From the NCBI GenBank assembly GCA_003260075.1, contig QLIY01000227.1:105774-169773 (forward strand): a stretch of DNA of 64,000 bases, written 5' to 3'. The notes beneath the pieces were generated by a model that saw only the letters and a program-made list of their open reading frames with translations, was not told the origin of the DNA and searched no databases. The DNA is from Phallusia mammillata (lineage: Eukaryota > Chordata > Ascidiacea > Phlebobranchia > Ascidiidae). How positions within the stretch are numbered: position 1 is the first letter of the stretch; each line of letters opens with the position of its first letter. Below, piece by piece: positions 60,788-64,000 of the stretch. The position numbers and the translations under genes were made by a program.

Positions 60788-63700
60788 ATGAGTAGGGTGT
60801 GTAAGTTATGTGGCCATTGCATTAGCAAAAATCTTGCAATGCTGCAAATACGAAAAATATCAAAAAGAATGATAACCACATATTTAAGAGACGACTATCC
60901 AGGATTGGGTTTTGATCAACAACTGCCAAAGAAACAAAGAACTTTATTTGATCAGAGCATGAGATTTACATCTTCTAGCTCTGTTTCTGAAGAGGAAACC
61001 AAGAAATTTTCAAAACTTGCACACAGGTTCATTATTTCCAAATTTTTCTAGCCTACACATTGTTATGCGGGAATGCTTGGTGAGCAGATACTGACTTACT
61101 ATGCTGTATATATAAGTGTGCCATGATCTCAATTATGAATTATTGTTCATCTTAACTGATTACTTGTCAACCTGGTGATCCCCCACTATGAAGCTATGTG
61201 CAGCATTCAAGGCCGGCTTGTGATACGATGTTTGGTGCGTTCACCACTGAGCCTGTGTATTTCAGTTGGTAGAGCATGAGCCGCGAAAGGCTATTGTTTT
61301 TTGTTTTTTTCTAGCCTATGTCTTATGAAAATATGAGAAGGCCTATTGACTAAATTCAGTATTACACCTTCAATAAGCCTAGCACACTATTATGTTTGGC
61401 AATTGATTTAATCCCTTATTTTTGCTGAAGATAGTCAGTATTACCTGATCCCTGATTTAGACAGAAAAACACAAATAAATGCATTGTTTTTCAATAAAAC
61501 AAGTATCATTTAGTGTTTTATTTCAAAACCACTTTCTATTTTAGCTGGTGGGATGAGAGAGGTGATATGATGGCACTTCATACGATGAATTCACTCAGAG
61601 TTCCATTTATTAGGGATTGTTTGCTCTATCAAGGCTTTGGGAAGCCTAAAACAGCCAAAGCATTAGAGGGAGTAAATGTAAGTTTTTATCCATGTTTGCT
61701 TCATGCATTTTTAACATTTTTTTAATATATAATTTCCATAAGTGTTAATGAGCCACTTTTTATTCCATTATTTCTATTAATTTCATTACCTCAAAGGAGC
61801 TCATTTTGTTGGTGGCTTACTAATGCTACATTATTGTTTTACTATTGTTATAGTTTCTTATGCAGAGAAAAAAATGTCATTTTTGGCTGCATATAATTTC
61901 TTTGACACACCAGTTTCCACTGAGTTGCAAATGTGGTGCCTTGAATCATATCCCAGGCTATTGTGTTCTTTTAAAATAACTGTTTAATGACATTGCTATG
62001 ACCATTAAGATCGGATTGGCTAAAATTTTATATTTTTATGTCAAGATTTTAGAAGTAGGCTGTGGTGCTGGAATTTTGTCGGAACCACTTGCAAGGCTAG
62101 GAGCATCTGTTGTTGGAATTGACTCCTCAGCTGAAGCATTGGAGGCAGCAAAAATCCACAGGTATGTTCTGTATATCATAAAAAAGTATTTGTTCTACCA
62201 ACAACGCTTGAAAGTGAAACTTGAAACTATTCGGCAGTGTTTCTTCAGGTGAATTATTTCCCAGTTGAACCTCTTTTTCCTAGCATGCCCCCCCCCCAAT
62301 TTTATTGAGCCACTTTTTGATCCTACACTTTTAGTTAGTCATTACCTTTAAGAAGCCATTTTTTATGGTGGATTATTAATGCTAAACTATAGTTTTACTA
62401 TTGTTAGTTTTACTACTTTCTTATTATTAGTTGGTGAAATTATGCTGGCTCTTTACAAAGTGCAATTATAGTTACATCTTTTTGTCTCCATAATTTGTGC
62501 AACATACCAGTTTCAAGTGAGTTGCAAAAGTGGTGGCTAAAATCCTATCACTGGCTATTATGTTATTTTATTAAAAGTGTTGAATGACATTGCTCCAATC
62601 TATTAGGACCTGATTGGCTAAAATTGTATATTTTTATGTCAAGATTTTAGAGGTAGGTTGTGGTGCTGGAATTTTGTCGGAACCACTTGCAAGGCTTGGA
62701 GCAGCTGTTGTCGGAATCGACTCCTCAGCTGAAGCATTAGAGGCAGCAAAAATTCACAGGTATGTTCACAATAAACGAATATGATAAAATAGTATTTGTT
62801 CTACCAACGATGCTTGAAATTGACTTTTCGGCAGGGTTTCTTTAGGTGAATTATTTTCCTGTTGGACGCATTTTTTTCCTAGCATTGGTTTTAAAGTTTC
62901 ACAGCTATTTCTGGTTTGATGATCATTTTAGTGCAATTGTGTCACTCACTTTATTAATCATGCGCAAGAAACTAACTCAATGGCGACATCAGGAAAAATG
63001 ATTTAGTTATATATATCCCAAAACATTTTATGGACTACTGCCATAGGTATATTCAGCTTATTATGCACTCTCGTTATCACTTATTTTGTCGTCAGAAGGT
63101 CAATTACTGGCACAATTGTAACTATGTTATTTTTGCTTGATGCATCTGTGTCTAGCCTTAAGCATTGGCTGTTCATTGATTGTGAAAACTCCCCCCCCCC
63201 CAATGTTGGAGTTTTATGCTGTAGAAAAGGTATAAAGGTTAACCTTTTTATTGCAAATAAAATATTGGTCATTGGCCTACTTTAGTACCTATAATTGGTA
63301 CCCCCCCCCCCTCTGACATAGCTTTCGTTAGTTCTATTTTCACTCTGTTACTATTTATTTTTGTATTCATACATACGTATAGCAAATCATGACGTTTGAA
63401 CTGCATTTTTTTCTTACTCTGTCATACAATCACCTAACATTTGCATCTTAAACAATGTTGGAGTTTTATGCTGTAGAAAAGGTATAAAGGTTAACCTTTT
63501 ACTGCAAATAAAATGTTGGTCATTGGCATACTTCAGCACCTATAATTGGTATCAGTATCTGCTTTAAAAACCCATATTGTTATATCTCTATAATGCACCA
63601 TGTGATTAGTTTACTTGTGTGTGATGTACAAATTTTAATTTTAGCAACAATCCTCTACTAATCTTATGCTACTTACAGGGGTGATGATGAAGATTTACAA

Positions 63701-63841
63701 TCCCTGCAGTATCTAGACTCCTGGCTGGAAGACATAGTGGCAGTGGGATCAATAAAGTTCGATTGTGTTGTTGCATCAGAAGTGATTGAACACGTTGAAG
63801 ATTACAGAAATTTTATACAAATGTGCAACAAAGTATTAAAG
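60788..63841 (+). CDS. COQ3: ubiquinone biosynthesis O-methyltransferase COQ3, 3' part outside window
   Basis: Exons: 60788-61026, 61545-61677, 62644-62759 (or the equivalent copy 62046-62161), 63679-63841; it continues beyond the window. COQ3 carries out both O-methylations of the ubiquinone head group in mitochondria, using S-adenosylmethionine. The early [24 protein letters not shown] matches the COQ3/UbiG N-terminal motif. The SAM-binding motif I is [19 protein letters not shown] with the acidic GIDSS after it; [15 protein letters not shown] is the conserved post-motif. The start [11 protein letters not shown] is followed by basic residues consistent with a mitochondrial presequence. An acceptor (ttatctgcag) lies about 18 bp before the ATG without an upstream coding exon, suggesting trans-splicing. 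Confidence 0.88.
61245..61300 (+). other. tRNA-like 5' half (SINE fragment) in COQ3 intron 1
   Basis: tttcagttggtagagcatgag followed by ccgcgaaagg matches the A-box/D-arm and start of the anticodon stem of a tRNA. No 3' half follows, so it is not a gene. Confidence 0.45.
61741..62885. repeat. near-duplicate pair covering COQ3 exon 3
   Basis: Copy A 61741-62287, C run about 62288-62297, copy B about 62298-62885. Confidence 0.88.
62046..62161 (+). pseudogene. extra copy of COQ3 exon 3 (SAM-binding exon)
   Basis: A 116-nt exon equal in length to the one at 62644-62759, with nearly the same protein (LGASVVG versus LGAAVVG). Acceptor tgtcaag and donor gtatgt are in both. Joining one copy to the other would break the frame (the first ends in phase 2, the second begins in phase 0), so only one can be used. 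I cannot tell which is on the reference haplotype. Confidence 0.7.
63191..63550. repeat. duplicate segment with two C runs in COQ3 intron 3
   Basis: Copy A 63202-63300 sits between C runs 63191-63201 and 63301-63311; copy B is at about 63454-63550 without a C run beside it. Confidence 0.8.
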
Positions 63842-64000
63842 GTGGGATGTTAAGCTAAAAATATAATTTGGTCAATTAGTTTTAAAACAATGCTGCAAAT
63901 ACAGTAAATTATTTTTAAAAACACAACAAAATTTGGAACACTATATACGGATCTGTTCATAAGTTTAATGGTAAAAATAACGGCCCAAATAGACGTAAAA

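Larger units (their letters stand above)
59644..60920. repeat. near-duplicate pair over the COQ3 5' region
   Basis: Copy A 59644-60509 (with the 426-bp hAT insertion), C run 60510-60519, copy B 60520 to about 60920. Confidence 0.88.

Noticed and set aside
61245..61300. Possible tRNA gene
   Set aside because: Only the D-arm half and part of the anticodon stem are present; no T-arm or acceptor stem, so a SINE fragment.

Overview
The window reads as nuclear DNA of an invertebrate chordate, most likely a solitary ascidian of the Ciona type. This is an inference: AT-rich DNA, compact GT-AG genes with introns of about 0.1-2 kb, chordate-style orthologues (EVA1, SLC43A3, RAB39, ARL6, FAM221, PDSS2, COQ3, RPL27), splice acceptors sitting just upstream of start codons as expected for spliced-leader trans-splicing, and signs of very high heterozygosity. 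No search could be run; all family calls come from reading the conceptual proteins.

Layout. 1-26.2 kb: a plus-strand EVA1 (EVA-1/FAM176) receptor gene whose 5' end lies left of the window. Half of a SUEL-type lectin domain is at 1.28 kb, two possible alternative signal-peptide exons are at 7.4 and 9.5 kb, a Thr/Ser-rich stalk is at 12.1-12.6 and 24.3 kb, and the membrane segment and long tail are at 24.9-26.2 kb. The 11.6-kb intron of EVA1 holds, on the opposite strand, a complete 12-exon gene (13430-21699) for a single-pass thrombospondin type-1 membrane protein that I cannot assign to a named family. 28.0-31.1 kb: two minus-strand genes 136 bp apart, FAM221 then a BtpA-family protein, a candidate operon. 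31.7-33.8 kb: hAT-type transposon remnants, one nested in another. 35.8-43.7 kb: SLC43A3-like transporter, then RAB39. 46.3-50.3 kb: ARL6/BBS3 (minus) and RPL27 (plus), head to head. 54.2-64.0 kb: PDSS2 and COQ3, adjacent and co-oriented, both in ubiquinone biosynthesis; COQ3 runs off the right edge.

Non-coding structure. About eighteen places show the same pattern: a block of roughly 50-870 bp, then a run of usually 10-14 C (or G), then a slightly diverged second copy of the block. The pairs differ by SNPs and small indels, and in one case by a whole hAT insertion with its empty site in the partner copy. They are best read as the two haplotypes laid end to end at contig joins, so duplicated exons in PDSS2 and COQ3 and the duplicated 3' end of the thrombospondin gene should not be taken as true paralogous exons without checking. 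Four much longer C runs (37-76 nt) also occur. At least six hAT-like non-autonomous elements with exact or near-exact 8-bp target duplications, a pogo/Tigger-like MITE and a roughly 157-bp satellite complete the picture. I found no CRISPR array and no confident tRNA, rRNA or snRNA gene.
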